Assembly: GCA_016192075.1 (NCBI GenBank)
Contig: JACPUU010000011.1
Location: 124,001-188,000, forward strand
DNA from: Bacteroidota bacterium
Lineage (GTDB): Bacteria > Bacteroidota > Bacteroidia > Flavobacteriales_D > Crocinitomicaceae
Direction of reading: 5' to 3'
Length of the DNA stretch: 64,000 nt
The notes under the pieces were generated by a model. It searched no databases and was not told the origin of the DNA. It was given only the letters and a program-made list of their open reading frames with translations. Numbering within the stretch: the first letter of the stretch is position 1; every line of letters starts with the position of its first letter. Made by a program: the position numbers and the translations under genes. This document shows positions 1-8,390 of the stretch, one piece after another.

Positions 1-1669
1 AATGTTCTAAAACAAGTCCGTTTTTGTTATCATGCACCGCAGCACTTTCCAGTGCCTGAAGCGCCGCTTTATACTCTTTTTTGTGCAGGTAAATCAAGCC
101 CTGAATATGCAATACATCGGGTTCGTAAGGGTTAATGGACAGGCCTACCTGCACGGTAGCCTCTGCCTGCTGAATTTTTCCCTCGTCAAACTGAATTTGT
201 GCTTCAACAGCATACACCTTTGCACCGGCCGGATTGGCTTTTTTAGACTGCTCAAAATAGGCATACCCTTCTGTCATTTTCTTTTGCCGGCACTCCATTT
301 TACCTAAATGCAAATAAAAATTACCAAGCAGTTCAGGGTTATTTACCACCAGGTCTTTGCCGAGAAACAAAAATTCTTCAGCCTCGCTGAATTTTCCAGT
401 TTCATAGGCTCCAATGCCCGCGTGCAAATAGAAAACAGCTTGTGACGGAAAAAGTTCAATGGCTTTTTGCGCATCGGTATACAAATCAGCATACGCATTC
501 AGTCCTGATTCCAGAAACAACAGCTGATTCCAGGATGTGAAATCTGATGCATTGAGATCACACACTATTTTGAATTGTTTCAACGCCTCTTCTGTTTTAC
601 CCTGGTTCAGTAAAAAACTACCGTAATAGGTATGGAGCGTCAGGTTTTTAAGTGACGGATCGTAAATGAGTGTAAACAATTCTGCCAGCCCTGCTTCGGC
701 AATGGCTGCATTGGGGTTGGAACCATCAAACGGCAGCGCACTTAATTGCCAGATTAATTCCAGCTTGCGATCCATGGAAACACTTTCTTTGGCAAACCCG
801 GTTTTGTATAAGTCAAATGCACGGCGGGTATTTTTCAAACGCATTTCAGCATCTGCCAGTAAAAAATAACCTTCTCCGTTTTCAGGATTAATGCGGATAA
901 TGGCTTCACCCATTTCCTTGGCTTTCTCATAGTTTTCCTGCCCCAGGTAATACCCCCCCAGCGTAACCCGATAATCAATATTCCCCGGATTCTCTTCAAG
1001 CAATGCCGCTATTTCTGCCTCAGCCTGATCAGGTTTACCCAACGCACGATACAACTCGTATTTAGCCAGTGTCAGTTCAGGCAAACGGCCGGTTTCAACC
1101 TCAATGTCGTTGATCATTGCAATTGCCTTTTCATACTCACCGCTGATCATGAGCACCTCAGTATACTGATACTTTAATTCCAGGTTTTGCTCTTCTTCAC
1201 CAATGGCAAGATCAAAATAAACCGCGCTGTTTTTATAATCTGAAACGGCATAATACAATTGTGCCAGATTTAACGCATACCATTTATTTGTTTTGTCTGA
1301 ATTAAACGCGCTGTTGCCATGTTGAATTGCTTTGGGAGCATCTCCCGCTATTTTATAAAGATCAGACAACGCAAAATGAACTGCCCCATTGTTTTGCTCA
1401 AGCACCAGACACTGTTCAAACAACACGACGGCGCGGTCATAATGCCCGAGCATTTTTTCACTCATGGCTTCGTGAAAAAGCGTCTTAAATTGTTCGCGTG
1501 AATTGGTAACGGTTGGTGTTGGATCGGCCTCTGCTACTGTTTTACACGCTGTCATTAAAAACGAAAATACCAGCAGCATAAATGCCGGAAAAGCAGCTGC
1601 AAAAAAGTGTTTGCACCGTTTTGCAGAAACAGTTTCACGCATTCGTTGTATGTGCAGCCGGTTTATCAT
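1..1669 (-). CDS. TPR-repeat lipoprotein (C-terminus outside window)
   Basis: The frame is open from the ATG at 1669 to the left edge, so at least 556 residues are present and the C-terminus is missing. The N-terminus has basic residues, then a hydrophobic stretch ending in LMTAC (about residues 32-36), which fits a lipoprotein signal with the cysteine as lipidation site. The rest is helical with many tetratricopeptide units (for example ALNLAQLYYAVSDYKNSAVY and VYAVEAQIQFDEGKIQQAEA), a protein-protein interaction fold. The start overlaps the stop of the upstream nucleotidyltransferase gene by one base (TAATG), so the two are probably translationally coupled. A role in envelope or glycan assembly is inferred only from the operon. 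Confidence 0.85.
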   Translation of the reverse strand, partial: MINRLHIQRMRETVSAKRCKHFFAAAFPAFMLLVFSFLMTACKTVAEADPTPTVTNSREQFKTLFHEAMSEKMLGHYDRAVVLFEQCLVLEQNNGAVHFALSDLYKIAGDAPKAIQHGNSAFNSDKTNKWYALNLAQLYYAVSDYKNSAVYFDLAIGEEEQNLELKYQYTEVLMISGEYEKAIAMINDIEVETGRLPELTLAKYELYRALGKPDQAEAEIAALLEENPGNIDYRVTLGGYYLGQENYEKAKEMGEAIIRINPENGEGYFLLADAEMRLKNTRRAFDLYKTGFAKESVSMDRKLELIWQLSALPFDGSNPNAAIAEAGLAELFTLIYDPSLKNLTLHTYYGSFLLNQGKTEEALKQFKIVCDLNASDFTSWNQLLFLESGLNAYADLYTDAQKAIELFPSQAVFYLHAGIGAYETGKFSEAEEFLFLGKDLVVNNPELLGNFYLHLGKMECRQKKMTEGYAYFEQSKKANPAGAKVYAVEAQIQFDEGKIQQAEATVQVGLSINPYEPDVLHIQGLIYLHKKEYKAALQALESAAVHDNKNGLVLEH

Positions 1670-2670
1670 TAATCCAGTGTCGTATAATCTCCCAGGCTTA
1701 CATCACTTGCCTTGCCTTTCAGGTTTACGTGGCTGCCAATCATGGAATTTTTTAAAACCACCTGTTTAATAACGGTATTTTTTTGAATGATGGAATTGCT
1801 TATAACGCTGCCCGAAATTTTTGTTGCGTCACCAACAGATACGTGCGGACCAACGACTGAATTTTCAAGAACAACACCTTTACCAATATAACACGGGGGT
1901 ATAATTATTGCGTTCACAAGCTGCACATCATCTGCCACCAGTTTTGTGTCTTTATCAAATTCAAGCACGCGCTGATTGGTGTAAACCGTTACTTCTTTAT
2001 TACCGCAATCAAGCCATTCTATTACTTTGCCGGGTTTGAATTTTACCCCTTTTTGTGTCAGATTTTTTAATGCATCAGGCAGTTGATACTCCCCACTTTT
2101 CATGATGTTGTTATCAATCAGGTATTTTAATTCGTGCTTAAGCTGATCTCCGTTTTTGAAATAGTAAATTCCAATCATGGCCAGGTCAGACACAAATGTT
2201 TTGGGTTTCTCCACAAAGTCATTGATGTTACCGTCTTTATCAAGTGTCACTACGCCAAAGGCAGATGGGTCACTAATCTGATTCACCCATAAAATTCCGT
2301 CAGCATTTTTATCCAGGGTAAAATCTGCCCTGAAAAGGGTGTCAGCAAAAGCCACTACCACCGGACCGGTTAAACACGGTTCAGCGCACAATACAGCGTG
2401 TGCTGTACCCAGGGCCTGATGCTGGTAAAAAATACTGCCTTTTGCACCCAGCTTTTCAGCAACGGCAATAAGCTCCAGTTCTACTTCTTTTCCAAAATCA
2501 CCAATGACAAAAGCAATTTCATCAATTTTCTCCGGTAATGTTTTGGCAATATCTTCAACCAAACGGTGTACAATGGGTTTGCCACCAACCGGCACCAGGG
2601 GTTTTGGTACAGTAAGCGTGTGTGGTCTTAACCGGCTTCCGCGGCCGGCCATTGGAACTATTATCTTCAT
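1669..2670 (-). CDS. sugar-phosphate nucleotidyltransferase
   Basis: 333 residues. The N-terminal GT-A domain carries the nucleotidyltransferase signature PMAGRGSRLRPHT (residues 6-18), followed by KPLVPVGGKP (about 24-33), which fits glucose-1-phosphate thymidylyl/uridylyl transferase-type enzymes making NDP-sugars from sugar-1-phosphate and NTP. AFADTL near 110 sits where these enzymes place a metal-binding Asp, and WLDCGN occurs near 220. From about 255 on there are hexapeptide-like repeats (VVLENSVVGPHVSVGDA and onward), predicting a left-handed beta-helix as in bifunctional relatives. No second active site could be assigned, so the exact sugar is unknown. It lies in an operon with an oligosaccharide flippase, which suggests a surface glycan precursor. 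Confidence 0.9.
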   Translation of the reverse strand: MKIIVPMAGRGSRLRPHTLTVPKPLVPVGGKPIVHRLVEDIAKTLPEKIDEIAFVIGDFGKEVELELIAVAEKLGAKGSIFYQHQALGTAHAVLCAEPCLTGPVVVAFADTLFRADFTLDKNADGILWVNQISDPSAFGVVTLDKDGNINDFVEKPKTFVSDLAMIGIYYFKNGDQLKHELKYLIDNNIMKSGEYQLPDALKNLTQKGVKFKPGKVIEWLDCGNKEVTVYTNQRVLEFDKDTKLVADDVQLVNAIIIPPCYIGKGVVLENSVVGPHVSVGDATKISGSVISNSIIQKNTVIKQVVLKNSMIGSHVNLKGKASDVSLGDYTTLD

Positions 2671-2721
2671 TCGTTTTTCAAATTTTTTCTCCTTGTCCGC
2701 AGCTTTCGTAAAGGAGGATAA

Positions 2722-3156
2722 CTATTTAACCCCGGTGCTGCCAAATCCGCCGGCACCGCGGCTTGTTTCATTCAATTCGTCTACTTCCAAAAATTCAGCC
2801 TGCTCGTATCTTGCTACAACCAGCTGTGCAATGCGTTCACCGTCATTGATGGTGAAATTTTCATTGGACAGGTTAACAAGAATTACACCAATTTCACCAC
2901 GATAATCAGCATCAATGGTTCCGGGCGCATTCAAAACCGTAACCCCGTTTTTATAGGCCAGCCCGCTGCGGGGCCTTACCTGGGCCTCATACCCTTCTGG
3001 CAGGGCAATGAACAAACCTGTTTTTACAAGCGCACGCTCAAGCGGTTCAAGTATAACCGGCGTATCCAGGTTGGCACGCAAATCAACCCCTGCTGAAAGG
3101 GATGTTTCATATTTCGGCAGCGGGTGTTTTGATTTATTAATTATTGCAAGTTTCAT
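2722..3156 (-). CDS. dut: dUTP diphosphatase
   Basis: 144 residues, the normal length for trimeric dUTPase. It hydrolyses dUTP to dUMP and pyrophosphate, keeping uracil out of DNA and supplying dUMP for thymidylate. The conserved motifs are visible: SAGVDLRA (21-28), RPRSGLA (61-67), [12 protein letters not shown] (77-88, with the catalytic Asp and substrate-binding Tyr region) and the C-terminal arm [10 protein letters not shown] (133-142). An upstream in-frame ATG would add seven residues (MKIWCYN), but family members start at the MKLAIIN-like strand, so the start at 3156 is preferred. It lies 33 bp after the flippase gene and about 50 bp before the nucleotidyltransferase gene on the same strand, so it is probably co-transcribed. 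Confidence 0.95.
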   Translation of the reverse strand: MKLAIINKSKHPLPKYETSLSAGVDLRANLDTPVILEPLERALVKTGLFIALPEGYEAQVRPRSGLAYKNGVTVLNAPGTIDADYRGEIGVILVNLSNENFTINDGERIAQLVVARYEQAEFLEVDELNETSRGAGGFGSTGVK

Positions 3157-3189
3157 GTTGTAACACCAAATTTTCAAAAGTACGTAAAA

Positions 3190-4677
3190 TTATCGCTTTT
3201 TAAGGGCTGACAGCGGTCTTTCTATAAAGAATACGAGGCCCAGAAAAACAGCTGAAAAAGCAAGACCAATTGCCACGTTAACCATTACATTGTCACCCTG
3301 AATCACCAAGCCCAGCAAAACCAGTACTACGGAAGATGCCAGGTACAGCAATATCTTGCGCATATTGTACCGGATTGGGTAATGCCGCTGACCCAGATAC
3401 CATGAAGCCAGTGACATTCCAAAATAAACCAGCAGCGTAGCCCAGGCTGATCCAACATAGCCCAGCAATGGTATCAGTGCCAGGTTGAGTACAATGGTGA
3501 GCACAGCACCGCCAATGGAAATATACGCGCCAAACATAGGCCGGTCAGCCAGTTTATACCAGATAGACTGGTTGTAATAAATGCCAAGAAAAACATTGGC
3601 CAGCAATAAAACGGGGACTATCTTAAGGCCAACCCAGTAAGCTTCTTTTGGCAGAAACCATTTAAAAATATCAAGGTTCAATGATACTCCCACAAAGATC
3701 AGCGTTACCACAATGACAAACCAGGTCATGATTTTTGCATACACCTTTGCCTTGTCTTCACTTTTTTCCTGCGCAAAAAAGAACGGTTCAGCAGCATAGC
3801 GGAAAGCCTGGATAAAAAGTGTGATCAGGATTGAAAGTTTGTAATTTCCTGAATAAATACCTACCTGCGATTCTGCAAATTCAAGATCACCGCTTTGTGC
3901 ATACACCAGGTATTTAATCATGGGCCTGTCTATAGTTTCATTTACAATACCCGCAAAACCTGCTATTGCCAGTGGCGCAGCAAAAACCAGCAGCGTTCTG
4001 GCCTGTGTTTTCGAAACCGTAAATTTATACATGCTGAGCTCTTTATAAAGCAGCAGGGGTTTGAGCAGACTTGAAAAGAAATTGGCGATAAAAATATACC
4101 CGATTCCAATAGCCGGTGAATAAATCACTGCGGCTAACCCATCTGTATTTCCGGCATCAACGGCACGTTTTGCATACAAAACAAAAATCAGGTTGAGCAG
4201 AATATTTAACCCAATGGACGATAACTGGATCAGTGCAAATTTACGGGCCTGGTTCTGGTACCGCAGCTTTGCCAGAAGAATAGAGCTGGTTGCATCAAAC
4301 ACCAAAATGCAGCCGAACCACATGACAAAATTCTGGTACTGCGGAAAAAGCATCAGGTTGGCAATGCCCTGTGAAAAAACCAGGATCAGCACCAAAAAAA
4401 TACCGCTGATGATCAATACCAGCGAGAAAATTTCATTGAACGTTTTTTCTTTGTTTTCGCTTTTATAGATGAACCGGAAATAAGTGGTTTCTAACCCAAA
4501 GGTCAGCAGCACCGTGAAGAAAGCCACATAGGCATAAAACTCACTTACAATACCGTATTCAGCTGTGGTGTAAGAAAGCGTATAAACGGGCACCAGCAAA
4601 TAATTCAGCAAGCGCCCCAAAATGGACGAGAGACCGTAAATGGCCGTTTGGCCTGCTAATTTTTTGAGGGTGCTCAT
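3190..4677 (-). CDS. oligosaccharide flippase / Wzx-like MOP-family membrane protein
   Basis: About 495 residues starting at MSTLKKLAGQTAIYGLSSIL. The frame continues upstream to an earlier start (27 extra residues), but that extension is polar and enters the repeat DNA, so the 4677 ATG is preferred. The protein has about a dozen hydrophobic segments spaced as in polysaccharide transporters of the MATE/MOP superfamily, including the N-terminal pattern (GQTAIYGLSSILGRLLNYLL) typical of that group. Such proteins flip lipid-linked oligosaccharides across the inner membrane. As the first gene of the operon with a sugar nucleotidyltransferase and a TPR lipoprotein, it fits a surface glycan pathway. 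The substrate is unknown. Confidence 0.88.
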   Translation of the reverse strand: MSTLKKLAGQTAIYGLSSILGRLLNYLLVPVYTLSYTTAEYGIVSEFYAYVAFFTVLLTFGLETTYFRFIYKSENKEKTFNEIFSLVLIISGIFLVLILVFSQGIANLMLFPQYQNFVMWFGCILVFDATSSILLAKLRYQNQARKFALIQLSSIGLNILLNLIFVLYAKRAVDAGNTDGLAAVIYSPAIGIGYIFIANFFSSLLKPLLLYKELSMYKFTVSKTQARTLLVFAAPLAIAGFAGIVNETIDRPMIKYLVYAQSGDLEFAESQVGIYSGNYKLSILITLFIQAFRYAAEPFFFAQEKSEDKAKVYAKIMTWFVIVVTLIFVGVSLNLDIFKWFLPKEAYWVGLKIVPVLLLANVFLGIYYNQSIWYKLADRPMFGAYISIGGAVLTIVLNLALIPLLGYVGSAWATLLVYFGMSLASWYLGQRHYPIRYNMRKILLYLASSVVLVLLGLVIQGDNVMVNVAIGLAFSAVFLGLVFFIERPLSALKKR

Positions 4678-4706
4678 TTTGTTTTTCGTTGTGAATCCTG
4701 CTGTTA

Positions 4707-4775
4707 TAGCTTCATACCTGAGTTGGAGTTGTTCCGCAAAGGAACACGAAGCTGACACAAAGGGTCACAAAGCAA
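4707..4775. repeat. GxxExxY-associated repeat, copy 1
   Basis: The sequence begins TAGCTTCATACCTGAGTTGG, followed by a short hairpin TGTTCC-gcaaa-GGAACA and then a CACGAAGCTGACACAAAGGG tail. The same unit recurs in the same orientation at 4861 and 5331. It sits between the flippase start and the second copy, so it occupies the upstream region of the flippase operon. Confidence 0.8.
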
Positions 4776-4860
4776 TCTTCATTTTTTTTCTATTTGATAA
4801 TTTCAACTTCAGTCATGTCCCAGTCCTAATATTTGTGCTTCTTTGTGTAACTCTGCGCTA

Positions 4861-4907
4861 TAGTTTCATGCCTGAGTGGGAGTTGTTCCACAAAGGAACA
4901 CAAAGCG
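4861..4907. repeat. GxxExxY-associated repeat, copy 2
   Basis: Begins TAGTTTCATGCCTGAGTGGG, with the hairpin TGTTCC-acaaa-GGAACA, and ends a few bases before the GxxExxY stop codon at 4911. The preceding bases (CTTCTTTGTG-like, from about 4838) match those before copy 3. Copies 2 and 3 are exactly 470 bp apart and bracket the gene as direct repeats. Confidence 0.8.
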
Positions 4908-4910
4908 ATA

Positions 4911-5282
4911 TTACCGTTTTATTCGTTTTATTCCATTCCGCAAAACTGCTGTGTGAAAATTCAGCAGAAGTCCAAGTTTATATTCTCCCAGTTTCAAATA
5001 AGTCAGGATTTGAGCGGTGTGAACATCTGTTAAAGCTTCCACTGTCTTAATCTCAATCACTACTTTATTCTCCACCAGTAAATCCATGCGATAACCGTGG
5101 TCCAGTTTAACTTCTTTATAGACAATGGGCATCGGTTTTTCTTTTGCTACTCCAAGCCCCGCCTGAATCAACTCATAACTCAAACATTCCCGATAAGCGG
5201 ACTCTAACAATCCCGGTCCCAACTTTTTATGCACTTCAATTGCACAACCAATTATTTTATTTGAAATTTCATCCTCTGTCAT
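4911..5282 (-). CDS. GxxExxY family protein (PD-(D/E)xK-like)
   Basis: 123 residues. The family motif G24-L-L-E27-S-A-Y30 is intact, and a possible nuclease core follows: D67 (in YRMDLL) and E77-I-K79 (in VVIEIKTVE), the spacing expected of a PD-(D/E)xK fold. Family members are small and have no firm biochemical role that I know of, so nuclease activity is an inference from the residues. The gene is bracketed by direct repeats (4861 and 5331) and lies between two minus-strand genes with unrelated functions, which suggests insertion as a unit. The start at 5282 fits the family N-terminus (MTEDEISNKIIGCAIEVHK). Confidence 0.9.
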   Translation of the reverse strand: MTEDEISNKIIGCAIEVHKKLGPGLLESAYRECLSYELIQAGLGVAKEKPMPIVYKEVKLDHGYRMDLLVENKVVIEIKTVEALTDVHTAQILTYLKLGEYKLGLLLNFHTAVLRNGIKRIKR

Positions 5283-5330
5283 TTACATTCCTTTGTGAAT
5301 CTTTGTGCTTCTTTGCGCACCTCTGTGTTA

Positions 5331-5398
5331 TAGCTTCATACCTGAGTGGGAGTTGTTCCACAAAGAAACACGAAGCTGACACAAAGGGTCAAAAAGGG
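5331..5398. repeat. GxxExxY-associated repeat, copy 3
   Basis: Begins TAGCTTCATACCTGAGTGGG and ends with CACGAAGCTGACACAAAGGG, as in copy 1. The hairpin is imperfect here (TGTTCC-acaaa-GAAACA). The 40 bases before it (from about 5290, CTTTGTGCTTCTTTGCG) repeat those before copy 2. It lies upstream of the GxxExxY start and directly after the stop of the enoyl-CoA hydratase gene. Confidence 0.8.
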
Positions 5399-5407
5399 CA
5401 GCAATAC

Positions 5408-6187
5408 TTACCCCCTGAAATTTGGTTTGCGTTTTTCTAAAAATGCGCCGGTTCCTTCTTTAAATTCAGCTGTTCCAAAACATTTACCAAATTCTTCAAT
5501 TTCTACCTTGTAACCGTTTACACCGTCTTTGTAATTGGCATTGATTGAGCGCATGGCGGCTGCAATAGCGTTTGGTGAATTGGCCAGAATCTTGGCGGCC
5601 ATTTTTTCAGCCAGCGGCAGCAGTTCAGCCTGCGGAACAACGTGATTCACCAGCCCCCATTTCAAGGCATCTTCAGCACTGATCATACCGGCGGTGGTAA
5701 CCATTTCAAATGCTTTTCCACGACCCACCAGCTGTGCCAGGCGCTGCGTTCCACCGTAACCCGGAATAACACCCAATGACACTTCAGGCAGTCCCATTTT
5801 TGCATTGTCTGAAGCAATCCGAATGTGTGATGCCATGGCCAGTTCAAGTCCGCCACCCAATGCAAAACCATTAACGGCTGCAATAACAGGCGTGTTCAGA
5901 TTTTCAATAAAATCAAACAATAACTGATGACCTGCAGCACTCAGTTCTTTACCTTTTTCAACTGAAAAATCAGCAAACTCTTTGATATCTGCACCAGCCA
6001 CAAAGGCCTTTTCACCAGACCCGGTAAGAATAATAACACCGGTATTTTTATCAGCATCGGCCGCCGCCAGAACGTGATTCAATTCTTCAATGGTAGCCTT
6101 ATTCAGGGCATTTAACTGGTTTGGACGGTTGATGGTAATAATCAGTAGCTGCCCTTTTTGTTCGGTCAGCAAGTTTGTATAGCTCAT
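5408..6187 (-). CDS. enoyl-CoA hydratase/isomerase (crotonase family)
   Basis: 259 residues, full length for a crotonase. It would hydrate trans-2-enoyl-CoA to 3-hydroxyacyl-CoA in fatty acid or amino acid breakdown. The oxyanion-hole stretch AFVAGADIKEF lies at 61-71 and the second at GFALGGGLELA (107-117). The two catalytic acids of hydratases are present as E115 and E135 (GLPEVSLGVIPGYGGTQRL), 20 residues apart as in mammalian ECHS1, so hydratase is likelier than isomerase. A short-chain substrate (crotonyl-CoA) is plausible but cannot be read from the sequence. It stands alone; downstream is the GxxExxY repeat block. Confidence 0.92.
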   Translation of the reverse strand: MSYTNLLTEQKGQLLIITINRPNQLNALNKATIEELNHVLAAADADKNTGVIILTGSGEKAFVAGADIKEFADFSVEKGKELSAAGHQLLFDFIENLNTPVIAAVNGFALGGGLELAMASHIRIASDNAKMGLPEVSLGVIPGYGGTQRLAQLVGRGKAFEMVTTAGMISAEDALKWGLVNHVVPQAELLPLAEKMAAKILANSPNAIAAAMRSINANYKDGVNGYKVEIEEFGKCFGTAEFKEGTGAFLEKRKPNFRG

Positions 6188-6349
6188 GATAATTCCTTTT
6201 AAACCAATAAAGGTAGTTATTCAGAGCCCCTCCATTCCAACACTCAAAAGATACTTTTAAACAGCGGCTTGTGGGCTTCACAGCAGGCTCACCAATCACT
6301 GTTACACAAAGTTGAAAATATTCATTAACTTGCCAAAAAAGCAACGCAT

Positions 6350-6922
6350 ATGGCACAAAACAAAACGGCTCCGGGATGGGGTAAAGCGGTCGGTATTCTG
6401 ATGATTGTTTTTGGAGCACTGGGGGTTTTTATCCAGATCTACAAAATCATGATTCCACAGATTCTGAGAATGCAAAACCAGATGATGAATTCGTTTTCAC
6501 AACTTGAAACGTATGAACAACCTAACCCTTTTCGCACTTCAGGCCTTGCACTGAATGAGATTATGGGGCTCAGTGAACTGCAGGCCAATGTGCTGCTTTA
6601 TTCAGGGCTGCTTGGGTTTATTGCCTGTGCCGTTTATATTGTGGGTGGTGCCAAACTGCTCAGTCCAAAACCGGCCAATTACAATTTTGCCAAATACAGC
6701 CTGATTGGATTTCTGCTGCTCAATGCCATTACTACTGGTTTACTTACTACCAGCGGACCGTCTATAATGGTTATGGGACTGCTTGTATACGTTATTCTGG
6801 GCCTGGTCATTGACGTGGTGCTGCTGATTGTTTTATTGTCCAATAATAAAACCCAATACGGTATAGGGCATTCAGATTCCGACGAAGTAGATACCGTTTA
6901 CCGCCAGGAGGAAGTGTTGTAA
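6350..6922 (+). CDS. membrane protein of unknown function (4 TM)
   Basis: 190 residues. There are four hydrophobic segments, at roughly 12-35, 84-100, 112-135 and 140-163, and a short acidic tail (SDSDEVDTVYRQEEV). The loop after the first segment is Met/Asn/Gln-rich (QILRMQNQMMNSFSQLETYE). I do not recognise a family. The start ATG follows an A-rich stretch with no clear ribosome-binding site. It lies between two minus-strand genes and probably forms a single-gene transcript. Confidence 0.75.
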   Translation: MAQNKTAPGWGKAVGILMIVFGALGVFIQIYKIMIPQILRMQNQMMNSFSQLETYEQPNPFRTSGLALNEIMGLSELQANVLLYSGLLGFIACAVYIVGGAKLLSPKPANYNFAKYSLIGFLLLNAITTGLLTTSGPSIMVMGLLVYVILGLVIDVVLLIVLLSNNKTQYGIGHSDSDEVDTVYRQEEVL

Positions 6923-6954
6923 GCAAACCCATTCATACACCATCACATTCAGAA

Positions 6955-8265
6955 TCAAAAATACCTGTCATACATTTTGATGTACTCGTAAAATGTCCAG
7001 GACTTGTCTTCACATTGCTCTACCGGAGAAAAATCAAGATTCATGCAGCACGCAAAATAAATCAGCGCAGCTACAATCAGGGTATAACTAATATGTGACC
7101 ACCGCGGTGTTTTGGTCATGATGGTGTAAAACAACCAGGCAAACGGAATAATGAGAACCGGATAATAATCAATCAAACTGCGGTAACCGTGCGCACACAT
7201 AAAATTGACGGCCCACCAGCTTGAACAAAGGTAGAGTACCGGCACAAATACCAGCAGAATCATCCAGCCGTGATAACGTCTTTTATAGATCATGAACGGA
7301 AGTGCTATCATGGAAAGAAGCATAATTTGTGAATAAGGAAACCAACCGCCGCGCTGGCTGAAAAGTGCTTCAAAAATTTTAGGGTTTGACAGGTATTCAA
7401 AATGTTCATTATTCAGGCTATAGGGCGAAACAACCCAGTTTCCGGTGGTGATATACCAGTAATAGAACTGCGGCAGAAAAATGATAAACCCGGCAAGTGC
7501 AAATACCGGTACAATCCAGATTTTCGAAAACAAAAACACAAATCTGTTTTTGAAATCAGCCCATGAGTAACAATTGTACAGCGCAAAAATCAATACCATA
7601 AATAGATTAAGTGGCCTGATAATTACTGCCAGTGTAACAAAAAGCACAACCGCCATAAATGACCAGCTGAATGTTTGATTGCGGTAAAACCGATCTGTAA
7701 AAAACAAAAGTCCGGCAGCGCAGAAGAATGAATAAGCATGCGACATCCCGGGCTCAGCATAACAATAATGAAACATGTTGGTTCCGTAAAAAACACCAAT
7801 CACTGAAACAGCTGCGGTCAGCAAATTAAACCAGTTTTTCAGCAGACTGAAAACCATCCACAAACCCAAAAAGGCATAGGTTGATGTTGCCACAATGATG
7901 GTGTAGCCGTATGAATTTTCAAAGCCGGTGCCGGAATATCCGCGCCAGGTTTGAACCTGATGATTACTGAAAAAAAACGGTGCCTGTAACAGGGCAACGC
8001 CATAGGTTACCTTGTTTACCGAAAAGCCGGGACGAAGGCGCATTCCCGATTTAAACCGGGTAGGCTGCTCACGAATAAAAATTCCGGGCAGGTATTCATA
8101 ATAGCAATATGCATCAGACCAGATTACACCTGCTGCGCCAAATTTGCCGTGATACTGTTCGGCCAGCCGGATATTCTGAAACAGAAATAAACCGAAGAGG
8201 CCTGCAATTATCAAAAATGATAACCCGTGCCGCCGTGCCGGCTTATTTTTAAACGCAGCTGTCAT
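6955..8265 (-). CDS. polytopic membrane protein, probably GT-C fold glycosyltransferase-like
   Basis: 436 residues with about ten hydrophobic segments. A short cytosolic N-terminus and first TM (about 13-30) are followed by a large aromatic-rich external loop starting WSDAYCYYEYLPGIF. An acidic residue in the first external loop is typical of GT-C glycosyltransferases that use lipid-linked sugars (ArnT, PMT and ALG types), but the motif is not diagnostic. Assignment to GT-C is inference from topology; specificity is unknown. It starts downstream of two hairpins that probably end transcription of the OmpA-like gene, so it is likely to have its own promoter. Confidence 0.65.
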   Translation of the reverse strand: MTAAFKNKPARRHGLSFLIIAGLFGLFLFQNIRLAEQYHGKFGAAGVIWSDAYCYYEYLPGIFIREQPTRFKSGMRLRPGFSVNKVTYGVALLQAPFFFSNHQVQTWRGYSGTGFENSYGYTIIVATSTYAFLGLWMVFSLLKNWFNLLTAAVSVIGVFYGTNMFHYCYAEPGMSHAYSFFCAAGLLFFTDRFYRNQTFSWSFMAVVLFVTLAVIIRPLNLFMVLIFALYNCYSWADFKNRFVFLFSKIWIVPVFALAGFIIFLPQFYYWYITTGNWVVSPYSLNNEHFEYLSNPKIFEALFSQRGGWFPYSQIMLLSMIALPFMIYKRRYHGWMILLVFVPVLYLCSSWWAVNFMCAHGYRSLIDYYPVLIIPFAWLFYTIMTKTPRWSHISYTLIVAALIYFACCMNLDFSPVEQCEDKSWTFYEYIKMYDRYF

Positions 8266-8280
8266 GACCGCAAGAATACA

Positions 8281-8308
8281 AAAAACCGCTCATATAGGGC
8301 GGTTTTTT
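8281..8308 (-). terminator. rho-independent terminator
   Basis: AAAAACCGC (8281-8289) pairs with GCGGTTTTT (8299-8307) around an 9-nt spacer, with T/A runs on both sides, so it can work in either direction. It lies between the stop of the OmpA-like gene and the start of the next minus-strand gene. Confidence 0.75.
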
Positions 8309-8340
8309 CAATCGGGTTAAACGAAAAGCTGGCAGAAAAA

Positions 8341-8365
8341 CCATCCCGACTTTACATCGGGATGG
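8341..8365 (-). terminator. hairpin at end of OmpA-like gene
   Basis: CCATCCCGA (8341-8349) pairs perfectly with TCGGGATGG (8357-8365) around ctttaca, 26 bp beyond the stop codon at 8391. There is no T run of its own. It may act with the stronger terminator at 8281. Confidence 0.6.
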
Positions 8366-8390
8366 CGACAGATTGTTATGAAAAAGCGTG

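Noticed and set aside
1-1501. Plus-strand frames near the left edge
   Set aside because: They are shadows of the minus-strand TPR lipoprotein, whose repeats and lipobox are clear.
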